From assembly GCF_016786355.1 (NCBI RefSeq), contig NZ_JADWYX010000061.1, positions 1 to 53,181 of the forward strand: a stretch of DNA of 53,181 bases, in the 5' to 3' direction. Position 1 is the first letter of the stretch, and every line of letters starts with the position of its first letter. The stretch comes from Frankia sp. AgB1.9 (GTDB taxonomy: Bacteria; Actinomycetota; Actinomycetes; Frankiales; Frankiaceae). The position numbers and the translations under genes are program-made. Below the pieces are notes generated by a model that had not been told where the DNA came from, did not search any database, and worked only from the letters and a program-made list of their open reading frames with translations. Positions 16,794-24,975 of this stretch are shown here, piece after piece.

Positions 16794-18569
16794 CTATCCG
16801 CTAACTGACAGCCCCTCTTTTGGCGCGCCGGCCGGACCGGCGCCCTCGGCGCGCAGCCGCCAGCCGTGGGCGCGCTCGCGCTCCCGCCAGAACGCGGCGT
16901 ACCTGCCGTCCTGGGCGAGCAGCTCGGCATGGGGTCCGCACTCGACCACCCGGCCGCCGTCGAGGACGGCGATCTGGTCGGCCCGGGTGATCGTGTCCAG
17001 CCGGTGGGCGATGACCAGGATGGTGCGCCGGACGGCGAGCTCCGCCAGCGCGGCGTGCACGGCGGCCTCGTTCTCGGCGTCGAGCGAGGCGGTCGCCTCG
17101 TCCAGGAGCACGACCGGGGCGTCCTTGCACAACGCCCGGGCGATCGCGACGCGCTGGCGCTCACCGCCCGACAGCAGCCGGCCGCCCTCGCCGACCCGGC
17201 TGGCCCAGCCGTCCGGGAGCCGGGCGACGACCGAGTCCACCCGCGCCCGCCGGGCCGCGTCACGGACCTGCTCCGCGGTGGCGTCCGGATTGCCGAACCG
17301 GATGTTGTCCTCGATGGTCGCGTCGAGCAGGTAGACGTCCTGGAAGACGAGCGCGATGTGGTCGAGCAGGTCGGCGCTGGTCAGCTCCCGGACGTCGACG
17401 CCGCCGACCCGGACCGAGCCGGCGGTGACGTCGTAGAACCGGGCGATCAGCTTGGTGACGGTGGTCTTGCCCGCCCCGGAGGCACCGACGAGGGCGGTCG
17501 TGCGGCCGGCCGGGATCGTCAGCGTCAGCCCGGTGAGCACGTCGGGGCCGCCGGGGTAGCCGAAGTGGGCGTCGGTGATCTCGATCCCGCTGTGGGCGAT
17601 CACCCCGCCGGTCGCGGGCTCGGGGAGCGGCTCGACCGCCAGCAGCTCGGCGATCCGCTGGGCCGAGGCCTGGCAGGACCGCAGCGCGGAGCCGAGGTCG
17701 ACGAGCGTGTCGAGCGGGCGCAGCAGGCTGATGCCGAGGACGACGAGCGCGACCATCCGGCCCGGGCCGAGCTGGTGGTGTGTGGCCAGGGCCAGCCCGG
17801 TGAGCAGCAGCGCGGTGAAGGTCAGGTGGATGCCGAGCTGGCCGAGATACTGGCCCGGCAGAGCCCCGAGGACGTCGCGCCGGGTCGCCCGGTACTGCCC
17901 GGCCAGCGCCTCGTCGAGGTCCGCCCGGCCGGCGGCGGCGTGGCCGGCGGCCCGCAGCGTGGGCTGGGCCCCGGCGAACTCGACCAGCCGGGCGCCGGCC
18001 TCGGTGGTCGCCGCGTGCTGCGCGGCCTCGAGGCGTTCGGTGACGCGGCGCCCGACCGTGACCGCGACGAGCACCACCGGGACGGCGAGCAGCGCCGCGA
18101 GCCCGATCCGCCAGTCGTAGCCGAGCAGGAACACCCCGAGCGTGACCGGGGTCAGGACCGCGCCGATCAGCGCCTGTGCGAGGAACACGGTGGTCGCGAC
18201 CCGGGTCACGTCACCGATGACCAGCTGCGGGACCTCGCCGGCCCGCGGCCCGTCGAACCAGCCCAGCGGCAGCGTCAGCAGCCGGTCGCCGAGGCGGGCG
18301 TAGAGGGCGCGCCGCCAGGCCGACGAGCACCGCAGCGCCCGCGAGCCGAGGTAGTAGTGCGCGAACCAGCCCGCGACCGCCGTGGCGGTCAGCGGGACGA
18401 GCCAGCGTCCCGCGGTGGCGGTGTGGCCGGCGAACAGCGCGGTCAGCAGCGGGACGAGCACCCCGAAGGCGACGCCCTCGCTGACGGCGTAGCCCGCCGA
18501 CGCGGCCAGGTAGCGGCCGAGCGGCCGGCGCTGGTCGGCCGCCACCAGGGCACGCAGGTGACCCGTCAC
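16794..18569 (-). CDS. ABC half-transporter, IrtB/YbtQ-like
   Basis: A 591-residue type IV ABC half-transporter: an N-terminal six-helix membrane domain (about 15-310) and a C-terminal ATPase. Walker A is GASGAGKTT, the Q-loop FQDVYLLDATIEDNI, the signature LSGGERQRVAIARAL, Walker B VVLLDEATASLDAE, and the H-loop IAHR. The VFQDVYLLDATIEDNIRFG block resembles IrtB/YbtQ, exporter-fold proteins that import ferric siderophores. The GTG start overlaps the stop of the upstream half-transporter (GTGA), so the two are translationally coupled and likely form a heterodimer. It is the last gene of the iron-controlled minus-strand operon. Confidence 0.9.
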   Translation of the reverse strand: MTGHLRALVAADQRRPLGRYLAASAGYAVSEGVAFGVLVPLLTALFAGHTATAGRWLVPLTATAVAGWFAHYYLGSRALRCSSAWRRALYARLGDRLLTLPLGWFDGPRAGEVPQLVIGDVTRVATTVFLAQALIGAVLTPVTLGVFLLGYDWRIGLAALLAVPVVLVAVTVGRRVTERLEAAQHAATTEAGARLVEFAGAQPTLRAAGHAAAGRADLDEALAGQYRATRRDVLGALPGQYLGQLGIHLTFTALLLTGLALATHHQLGPGRMVALVVLGISLLRPLDTLVDLGSALRSCQASAQRIAELLAVEPLPEPATGGVIAHSGIEITDAHFGYPGGPDVLTGLTLTIPAGRTTALVGASGAGKTTVTKLIARFYDVTAGSVRVGGVDVRELTSADLLDHIALVFQDVYLLDATIEDNIRFGNPDATAEQVRDAARRARVDSVVARLPDGWASRVGEGGRLLSGGERQRVAIARALCKDAPVVLLDEATASLDAENEAAVHAALAELAVRRTILVIAHRLDTITRADQIAVLDGGRVVECGPHAELLAQDGRYAAFWRERERAHGWRLRAEGAGPAGAPKEGLSVSG

Positions 18570-20299
18570 GACCGGCCTCCGTTCTGGGCCTGCCACAGCT
18601 GGGCGTAGCGCCCGCCGGCGGCGAGCAGGTCCTCGTGGCGGCCGCGTTCGACGATTCGCCCCTCGTCCAGGACGAGGATCTGGTCGGCCTCGGTGATCGT
18701 GTAGAGGCGGTGCGCGATGACGAGCAGGGTCCGGCCGGCGGCCAGCTCGGCGAGCGCGTCCTGGACGGCGGCCTCCGAGTCGGGGTCGGCGAACGCGGTG
18801 GCCTCGTCGAGGAGCACGACCGGCGTCTCGGCCAGCAGCGTCCTGGCGATGGCGACCCGCTGTTCCTCCCCGCCGGACAGGTGGGCGTCCTCGCCGGCCA
18901 CCGAGTCGTATCCCCGAGGGAGGGTGCGGACCCGGTCGTCGATGCTGGCGGCGCGGGCCGCCGCGTGTACCGCGGCCTCGGTCGCTGCGGGGACGGCCAG
19001 CGCGATGTTGGCGCGGATCGAGCGGCGCAGCAGGACCACGTCCTGGAGCAGGAACCCCACGTGGCGGTACAGGTCGTCCCGATCGAGGTCGCGCAGGTCG
19101 ACGCCACCGAGGCGGATCGCCCCGGAGGTGACGTCGGCGAAGCGGGCCACCAGCATGGCGAGCGTCGACTTCCCGGCACCGGACGGCCCGACCAGCGCGG
19201 TCACGGCGCCCGGCCGCAGCGTCGCGTTGACACCGCGCAGCGCCTCTTGGCCGCCCGCATAGCTGAAGTGGACGTCGTCGAGCCGCACCGTCAGCGGCGT
19301 GCCCACCGTGGCGGCCCGCTCCGGCGCGACGGCCGGCTGCGGGGGCTCGCGCAGCAGCTCGGCGATGCGGTGGGCCGCGCCGCGGGCCCGCTGGTGCTGG
19401 TCGTGGGCGAGGTAGAGCGGGGTGAGCTGCTCGAACAGCCCGACCCCGAGCAGCGCGAAGGCCACCAGGTCGACCGGGTCGGTCCACCCGGCGGCGACGA
19501 GCCCGACGCCGACGGCGGTGACGACGAACACCACGGTCGCCGGAGCCACGGTCGCCCGGGCCACCCCGCGGGGCCGGACGAAGATGAGCTGGGCCTGCTC
19601 GTCGGCGTCGGCGTACTCGGCGGCGGCCGCGCGCAGCCGGGCCGCGCCCCGGCCGCCGGCGTAGGCCTTGACGACGCTGATGCCGCGCACGGTCTCCAGC
19701 ACGGCGGCGGTCAGCTCGGCGCCGGCCGCGGCGATCCGGTCGACCTGCGCGCGGGCCCGGGCCGCGAGCCGCATCCGGATCGCCTGGGCCAGTCCGACCA
19801 GCGCGACCGTGACCAGCGCGAGCGGCCAGTCGACCCAGAGCAGGTAGCCGACGACGACCACCGGGCCGGCGACCGCCTCGGCCAGGTCTCCCCTGGCGTG
19901 CGCGACGGCGTGGTGCAGCGTCGCGACGTCGTCCTGCACGGTGGCGCGCACCCGGGCCGAGACGCCGGCGGCGAACCAGCTCAGGGGCAGCGCGCTGAGC
20001 TGGTCGGTCAGCCGGCGGCGCAGCAGGTAGGCGAGGTCGGCGTCGGCGAGGTGGGCCAGCAGGCTCGCCCCGGCGTACAGCGCGAACCGCGCCACCAGCA
20101 GGCCGACCGCCAGCCACGCCAGCGGCCACACCGGCCGCGCCGGCTCGGCCAGCAGCCGGCGGGCGATCTCGACCAGCACGACCACTGGCGTGACCGCGAG
20201 CACCGTGGCCAGGCCCTGCAGGCCGGCCGCCACCGTGATCCGGGCCAGGACCGGCCGCTGCAACGCGGCCAGGTCGGCCCGGGACGTGTCGACGGTCAT
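18566..20299 (-). CDS. ABC half-transporter, IrtA/YbtP-like
   Basis: A 577-residue ABC half-transporter. The membrane domain is about 1-310; the ATPase has Walker A GPSGAGKST, signature LSGGEEQRVAIARTL, and Walker B VVLLDEATAFADPDSE. The AFADPxxE extension after the catalytic Glu is characteristic of the IrtA/YbtP siderophore-importer branch, where ordinary exporters have SALD. Unlike mycobacterial IrtA there is no N-terminal siderophore-interacting (FAD) domain. The ATG overlaps the stop of the FecE-like gene by 4 bp (ATGA), and the stop overlaps the next half-transporter. Likely role: uptake of the ferric form of the locus siderophore with its partner. Confidence 0.92.
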   Translation of the reverse strand: MTVDTSRADLAALQRPVLARITVAAGLQGLATVLAVTPVVVLVEIARRLLAEPARPVWPLAWLAVGLLVARFALYAGASLLAHLADADLAYLLRRRLTDQLSALPLSWFAAGVSARVRATVQDDVATLHHAVAHARGDLAEAVAGPVVVVGYLLWVDWPLALVTVALVGLAQAIRMRLAARARAQVDRIAAAGAELTAAVLETVRGISVVKAYAGGRGAARLRAAAAEYADADEQAQLIFVRPRGVARATVAPATVVFVVTAVGVGLVAAGWTDPVDLVAFALLGVGLFEQLTPLYLAHDQHQRARGAAHRIAELLREPPQPAVAPERAATVGTPLTVRLDDVHFSYAGGQEALRGVNATLRPGAVTALVGPSGAGKSTLAMLVARFADVTSGAIRLGGVDLRDLDRDDLYRHVGFLLQDVVLLRRSIRANIALAVPAATEAAVHAAARAASIDDRVRTLPRGYDSVAGEDAHLSGGEEQRVAIARTLLAETPVVLLDEATAFADPDSEAAVQDALAELAAGRTLLVIAHRLYTITEADQILVLDEGRIVERGRHEDLLAAGGRYAQLWQAQNGGRS

Positions 20300-21150
20300 G
20301 AGGCGGTCTCGGCGGCGTCGAGGCGGGGCTCCGGCGCTGGCCCCTGCGCAGGCGTCTGGGCGGTCGCGGTCCGGCGGGCGGCCGGGATGACCAGCGGCGT
20401 GCCCGACTCGGGATCGGTGATGACGCGGCAGCGCAGCCCGAAGACCCGCTCGACCAGGTCGGCCGTGACGATCTCGGACGGGTGGCCCTCGGCGACGATC
20501 CGTCCGTCCTGCATGGCGATCAGGTGCGTCGCGTAGCGGCAGGCCTGGTTGAGGTCGTGCAGGACGAGCACGAGCGTGTGCCCCCTGGACTGGTGCAGGT
20601 CGGCGCACAGGTCGAGAACGTCGACCTGGTGGGCGATGTCGAGGAAGGTCGTGGGCTCGTCCAGCAGCATGATCGGGGTCTGCTGGGCCAGCGCCATGGC
20701 GAGCCAGGCCCGCTGGCGCTGGCCGCCGGAGAGCTCGTCGACGTAGGCGTCGGCCAGGTCGGTGATCCCGGTGGCGGCCATCGCGTCCACCACGGCGAGC
20801 TCGTCCGCCGCCGACCACTGCCGCAACAGCCCCTGGTGCGGGTAGCGGCCCCGGCCGACCAGGTCGGCGACCGTGATGCCGTCCGGGGCGATCGGGCCCT
20901 GCGGCAGCAGGCCGAGACGCCGGGCGATCTCCTTGGACGGCAGCGACCGGATGTGCTTGCCGTCCAGCAGGACCAGCCCGGCCCGTGGCGTCAGCATCCG
21001 GGCGAGCCCGCGCAGCAGGGTCGACTTGCCGCAGCCGTTGGCGCCGACGATGACCGTGAAGGACCGGTCCGGGATCGTGACGTCCAGGTCGTGCACGATG
21101 CTGCGCTGGTCGTAGCCCAGCTCCAGGCGCTCGGCGCGTAGCCGGCTCAT
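20296..21150 (-). CDS. Ferric-siderophore ABC transporter ATPase, FecE-like
   Basis: A 284-residue ATPase of the FecE/FhuC/FepC family. Walker A GANGCGKST (36-44), signature LSGGQRQRAWLAMALAQ (from 140), Walker B MLLDEPTTFLD (161-171), H-loop LHDLNQACRY. RGRYPHQG and DEPTTFLDIAHQ are hallmarks of iron-siderophore importers. The start is the ATG at 21148-21150, 40 bp after the FecD-like gene. A Pro/Ala-rich tail of about 25 residues ends the protein. It energises the FecCD-like permeases encoded just upstream. No substrate-binding lipoprotein gene is seen in the window. Confidence 0.95.
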   Translation of the reverse strand: MSRLRAERLELGYDQRSIVHDLDVTIPDRSFTVIVGANGCGKSTLLRGLARMLTPRAGLVLLDGKHIRSLPSKEIARRLGLLPQGPIAPDGITVADLVGRGRYPHQGLLRQWSAADELAVVDAMAATGITDLADAYVDELSGGQRQRAWLAMALAQQTPIMLLDEPTTFLDIAHQVDVLDLCADLHQSRGHTLVLVLHDLNQACRYATHLIAMQDGRIVAEGHPSEIVTADLVERVFGLRCRVITDPESGTPLVIPAARRTATAQTPAQGPAPEPRLDAAETAS

Positions 21151-21190
21151 GGCCTCTTGTCCTTCATCGTCTCCTTCATCCACACGTCCG

Positions 21191-22276
21191 TCAGCCACGT
21201 CCCTGGCGCCACTCCCGGCTGAGCAGCCAGGCGAGGTAGAGGCCGCCGACGACGCCGGTGGCGACGCCGACCGGAAGCTGGGTCGGCGCGAAGGCCCGTT
21301 GCGCCGCGAGATCACTCGCCGTCAGCAGCAGGGCCCCGGTCAGCGCGGACGGGATGATGTTCGGCCCGGGCAGCTTCGTCAGCCGCCGGGTGATCTGCGG
21401 CGCGGCCAGCGCGACGAACACAATCGGTCCCGCGCAGGCGGTGGCGGCCGCGCTCAGCCCTACCCCGACGACGACCGAGGCAGCCCTCGCCCGCTCGGCG
21501 TGGACGCCCAGGGCCCGGGCGGTGTCGTCGCCGAGCTCCAGCATCCGCAGGTCGCGGCCGAGCCAGCTGGCCAGCGGCAGCAGCACGGCGACCGCGAGGG
21601 CGACCGGGCGGACGTGCTCCCAGCCGCGGCCGTTGAGGCTGCCGGTCAGCCAGACGGCCGCCGACTGGGCGTCGTTGATGCTGGCCCTGGTCAGCAGGAA
21701 GTCGTTGACCGAGGAGAGCATGGCCGCGATGCCGATCCCGACCAGGATGAGCCGGTAGCCCTGGACCCCGCGCTTCATCGCCAGCAGGTACACCAGCAGC
21801 GCCGTGGCCACGCCGCCGACGACGGCCCCGGCGGCGACCTGGGCCATCGTCCCGTGCACCACCAGGATGACCAGCAGCGCCCCGGTCGCCGCGCCGGTGT
21901 CGAAGCCGATGATGTCCGGGGAGCCGAGCGGGTTGCGCGACAGGCTCTGGAACATCGCGCCGCCGACCCCGAGCGCCGCGCCGACCAGCACGCCGGTCAG
22001 CAGCCGGGGCAGCCGCAGGGTGATCACGATGAAGTGCGTCGAGCTGTCGCCGCCGCCGAGCAGGGCGCGGACCACGTCGGGCAGCGGGATGTGGTAGTCG
22101 CCCGTGGTCAGTGCGACGCAGCCCACGGCGACGATGAGCCCGACCAGCGCGGCCCCGACCACGCAGGACCGGACCGGGACCAGCAGCGACACCCGCCCCC
22201 GTGGCATGCCGACGACCCGGGCCCGGCCGTGGGCGGCGCGTCCCGGCGCGCGGACGTCGACGACGCTGCTGCTCAC
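21191..22276 (-). CDS. Iron-siderophore permease, FecD-like
   Basis: A 361-residue BtuC/FecCD-family membrane permease with about nine to ten hydrophobic segments. The family blocks are visible: GGAMFQSLSRNPLGSPDIIGFDTGAA (in parts), VWLTGSLNGRGW, LGDDTARALGV and AGPIVFVALAAPQITRRL. The GTG start at 22274-22276 overlaps the stop of the FecC-like gene (GTGA), so the pair is coupled. Together they form the membrane channel for ferric-siderophore import. The longer upstream frame is a shadow. Confidence 0.93.
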   Translation of the reverse strand: MSSSVVDVRAPGRAAHGRARVVGMPRGRVSLLVPVRSCVVGAALVGLIVAVGCVALTTGDYHIPLPDVVRALLGGGDSSTHFIVITLRLPRLLTGVLVGAALGVGGAMFQSLSRNPLGSPDIIGFDTGAATGALLVILVVHGTMAQVAAGAVVGGVATALLVYLLAMKRGVQGYRLILVGIGIAAMLSSVNDFLLTRASINDAQSAAVWLTGSLNGRGWEHVRPVALAVAVLLPLASWLGRDLRMLELGDDTARALGVHAERARAASVVVGVGLSAAATACAGPIVFVALAAPQITRRLTKLPGPNIIPSALTGALLLTASDLAAQRAFAPTQLPVGVATGVVGGLYLAWLLSREWRQGRG

Positions 22277-23328
22277 AGCGCGGCCAGACGTCGGCGGCGG
22301 GCGAGCAACACAAGTACGGGCGCGCCGACGAAGGCCGTCACGATGCCGGCCTCGATCTCGCCGGGACGGGCGACGACCCGGCCGACGATGTCGGCGGCCA
22401 GCAGCAGCATCGGCGCGAGGACCATCGAGTAGGGCAGCACCCAGCGCTGGTCCGGGCCGGTGATGGCGCGGGCCACGTGCGGGACGGTCAGCCCGACGAA
22501 GCCGATCGGGCCGGCCGCGGCGGTGGCGGCCCCGCACAGCAGGGTCGTCGCGCTGATCCCGAGGACCCTGGTCCGGCCCAGGTGGACGCCCAGCGCCCGG
22601 CCGGCCTCGTCGCCGAGCGCGATCGCGTTCAGCGGCCGGGCGAGCCCGAGCGCGAGCACGGCACCGGCCAGCAGGAACGGCCCCGTCTGCCAGACGACCG
22701 CGAGGTTGCGCCCGGCCAACCCGCCGACCGCCCAGAACCGGTAGCCGTCGAACGTCGCCGGGTTGGTCAGGGCGAGCCCCCAGACGAGCGCGATCAGCAC
22801 CGCGCTCACGGCCGCGCCCGCGAGTGCCAGCCGGACCGGGGTGGCCGTCGAGCGGCCCCGCGCGCCCAGTAGGTAGACGGCGACCGCGGCGATCGCGGCC
22901 CCGGCCAGCGCGAACCAGACGTAGGCCGCCGGCGAGTGCAGCCCGAGGGCGCCGATGGCGACGACCACGGCCGCTGACGCGCCGGCGTTCACGCCGAGCA
23001 GGCCCGGGTCGGCGAGCGGGTTGCGGGTCAGCGCCTGCATCACGGCCCCGGCGAGCCCCAGCCCGGCGCCGACCGTGAGCCCGAGCAGCGTGCGGGGCAC
23101 CCGCAGGGTCCGGATGATCACCCCGTCGCCCGAGCCGTCGTAGTGGAACAGCTCGTGGACGACGGTGCCCAGCGGGATGGGTTTCGCGCCGACGGCCAGG
23201 CTCGCCATCGCGACGAACGCGAGCACGGCGACCGCGGCGGCGAGGCCCGTGACCCGCGCTCCGGTCCGGCCGCCGCGCCGGACCGGCGCCGCCGGTGCGG
23301 CCGGCCGAGGCCGGTCGATGACGTCCAC
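22273..23328 (-). CDS. Iron-siderophore permease, FecC-like
   Basis: A 351-residue FecCD-family permease. The first hydrophobic segment is LAAAVAVLAFVAMASLAVG. Family blocks: IIRTLRVPRTL, GAVMQALTRNPLADPGLLGVNAGAS, FWAVGGLAGRN, LGDEAGRALGVHLGR and AGPIGFVGLTVPHVAR. It pairs with the FecD-like gene, whose start overlaps its stop. The GTG start at 23326-23328 lies 4 bp after the N-hydroxylase stop, so all belong to one transcript from the iron-box region at about 24.7 kb. Confidence 0.93.
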   Translation of the reverse strand: MDVIDRPRPAAPAAPVRRGGRTGARVTGLAAAVAVLAFVAMASLAVGAKPIPLGTVVHELFHYDGSGDGVIIRTLRVPRTLLGLTVGAGLGLAGAVMQALTRNPLADPGLLGVNAGASAAVVVAIGALGLHSPAAYVWFALAGAAIAAVAVYLLGARGRSTATPVRLALAGAAVSAVLIALVWGLALTNPATFDGYRFWAVGGLAGRNLAVVWQTGPFLLAGAVLALGLARPLNAIALGDEAGRALGVHLGRTRVLGISATTLLCGAATAAAGPIGFVGLTVPHVARAITGPDQRWVLPYSMVLAPMLLLAADIVGRVVARPGEIEAGIVTAFVGAPVLVLLARRRRLAAL

Positions 23329-23332
23329 GCGG

Positions 23333-24634
23333 CTAGCTTCGGCAGGCCATCGAGCGCACCAGCTCGCCGGCCCGCACGGCGACGTTCGACAGCAGGGTCG
23401 AGGAGATGCCGTGGGAGTGCTCGGTCGCCCCGAGCACATACAGGTCGGCCTGGACGTCGGGGGTCGTCGCCATCCGGTAGTCGCGGTCCAGCGCTGGCTT
23501 CCCGGCCGCGTCGTCCAGGCAGTACCCGGACATGGCGCCGAGCAGCTGGCGCGGGTCCCGGGACCTGTACCCGGTGGCGAAGACGATGACGTCCGCCTCG
23601 ACGGTCTCCCGCTTGCCGGTCGGCAGGAACTCGACGTCAACGGCGACGCCGGCCTCGATCGGGCGCAGCTCGGCGATCCGGGACGCCCGCATGATCCGCA
23701 GCCGTTCCCGGCCCTGCACCTTCTCCTGGTAGACCCGGCGGTAGAGCTCGTCGATGAGGTCGATGTCGACCACCGAGTAGTTGGTCGACCGGTGGTAGCC
23801 GTTGAGCAGGTCCTTCACCGCCGGCGGCGACGCGTAGAAGTCGTCCACGGCGGTCGGGTCGAAGATCTGGTTCGCGAACGCGCTGTTGTCGGCCGGGCTG
23901 TAGCCATACCGGGAGAACAGCGCGACGACCTCCGCGCGCGGGTACCGGGTGTGCAGGAACTCGGTGACCTCGGCCGCGCTCTGGCCGGCGCCGACGACGA
24001 CGAACCGGTCGCGCGCCATCGAGGGCAGCCGCTCGACCCGGCCGAGCAGGTCATGGTTGTGCCAGACCCGCTCGGACTGCTCGATGCCCGGCGGCAGCAC
24101 CGGCTCCAGCCCGGCGGCGATGACGACGCCCCGGGCCCGGCGCACGACCGTCTCCCCGGTCTCGCCCCGCACGGCGACGACGTCGACCATCGTGACCTCG
24201 CCGTCGACCAGGACGGGCCGGATGTCGACGACCCGCGTGTCGTACTCGACGAGGCCGTCGACCCGGCGGGCCGCCCATTCCAGATAGTCGTGGAACTCGG
24301 CCCGCAGCGGGAACATGGTCTTGTGGTTGATGAAGTCGACCAGGCGGTTGCGGTCGTGCAGGAATGACAGATAGCTGAAATCACTGGCCGGATTGCGCAG
24401 GGTCACCAGGTCCTTCAGGTAGGACACCTGCATCGTGGCCCCGTCGAGGAGCATGCCGCGGTGCCAGCCGAACCGCGGCTGGCGCTCCAGAAACGAAATC
24501 GTCAGGGCCGCCTCCGGCGGAACCTGCGCGTTGTGCTCCGTCGCCGCTATGGCCAGTGCCAGATTCGATGGACCGAATCCAATTCCGACGATGTCCAGAA
24601 TGCCGATGTCCGTGGACGCCGGACCTCTCACCAC
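23333..24634 (-). CDS. L-ornithine/L-lysine N-monooxygenase (SidA/PvdA/IucD family)
   Basis: A 433-residue flavin N-hydroxylase that makes N-hydroxy-ornithine or -lysine for hydroxamate siderophores. FAD motif GIGFGPSN (17-24), substrate-side block QVSYLKDLVTLRNPASDFSYLSF (in parts, 69-91), NADPH motif GAGQSAAE (215-222), NSAFANQIFDP and the NYSVVDIDLID segment typical of the ornithine group, then FATGY near the C-terminus. Ornithine is favoured because the third A domain of the large NRPS carries a hydroxyornithine-like code. The start is the GTG at 24632-24634, seven bases after GGAGG; the upstream TTG frame lacks homology. First gene of the six-gene iron operon, with an iron box and a good promoter upstream. 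Confidence 0.93.
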   Translation of the reverse strand: MVRGPASTDIGILDIVGIGFGPSNLALAIAATEHNAQVPPEAALTISFLERQPRFGWHRGMLLDGATMQVSYLKDLVTLRNPASDFSYLSFLHDRNRLVDFINHKTMFPLRAEFHDYLEWAARRVDGLVEYDTRVVDIRPVLVDGEVTMVDVVAVRGETGETVVRRARGVVIAAGLEPVLPPGIEQSERVWHNHDLLGRVERLPSMARDRFVVVGAGQSAAEVTEFLHTRYPRAEVVALFSRYGYSPADNSAFANQIFDPTAVDDFYASPPAVKDLLNGYHRSTNYSVVDIDLIDELYRRVYQEKVQGRERLRIMRASRIAELRPIEAGVAVDVEFLPTGKRETVEADVIVFATGYRSRDPRQLLGAMSGYCLDDAAGKPALDRDYRMATTPDVQADLYVLGATEHSHGISSTLLSNVAVRAGELVRSMACRS

Positions 24635-24701
24635 GCCAGATCCTCCGGTCCGTGGGCGCCGCCCTTTCCCGTCGGTAACGAGAAGCGTACGCAAGATCTA
24701 C

Positions 24702-24720
24702 TAAGGGAAACCTTACCTAT
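24702..24720. promoter_or_regulatory. Iron box (IdeR/DmdR type)
   Basis: TAAGGGAAACCTTACCTAT matches the palindromic consensus TWAGGTWAGSCTWACCTWA at 16 of 19 positions. It overlaps the -10 of the minus-strand promoter of the N-hydroxylase operon, where Fe-loaded repressor would block transcription. Confidence 0.8.
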
Positions 24721-24747
24721 ATTCGGGGCGGCCTCGCGGGGTGTCAA
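24719..24747 (-). promoter_or_regulatory. Promoter of N-hydroxylase/importer operon
   Basis: On the minus strand: a perfect -35 TTGACA (24742-24747), a 17-bp spacer and -10 GAATAT (24719-24724). The iron box begins at the -10 and covers the likely start site. Confidence 0.65.
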
Positions 24748-24815
24748 GCCCGTGTCGTCGGCGGCTGCCGGGGCGCCCCGACCTGGCAGCCCTAGGGGTT
24801 GGCGGCGCCCGGGGC

Positions 24816-24834
24816 GTAAGTTAACCTATCCTTA
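24816..24834. promoter_or_regulatory. Iron box-like site, middle of intergenic region
   Basis: GTAAGTTAACCTATCCTTA matches the iron-box consensus at 15 of 19 positions. It lies about 100 bp from each flanking promoter, so it could serve cooperative binding or a further start site. Confidence 0.55.
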
Positions 24835-24911
24835 GCATATAGACACATCGTGACACTCGGGACACATGATGTAGTTGACGGTTGCCCCGGCCGGATGGGT
24901 TGACGATCCAC

Positions 24912-24939
24912 TTGAACTTAGGTTAGGAATACCTAACTT
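24912..24939 (+). promoter_or_regulatory. Promoter of exporter operon
   Basis: -35 TTGAAC (24912-24917), a 16-bp spacer and -10 TAACTT (24934-24939). The iron box at 24918-24936 fills the spacer, the usual position for IdeR-type repression. Confidence 0.6.
24918..24936. promoter_or_regulatory. Iron box (IdeR/DmdR type)
   Basis: TTAGGTTAGGAATACCTAA matches the DtxR/IdeR consensus at 16 of 19 positions, with both outer half sites perfect. It sits between the -35 and -10 of the plus-strand promoter. Confidence 0.88.
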
Positions 24940-24975
24940 CTTCGGGTAGGTAGTCGCCGCCCGCTGTCGCCGAGC

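Larger units (their letters stand above)
24635..24975. other. Iron-controlled divergent intergenic region
   Basis: The 341 bp between the N-hydroxylase operon (minus) and the exporter operon (plus) hold no gene. They contain two divergent promoters and three iron-box-like 19-mers, listed separately. The region is clearly more AT-rich than its surroundings. Confidence 0.8.
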
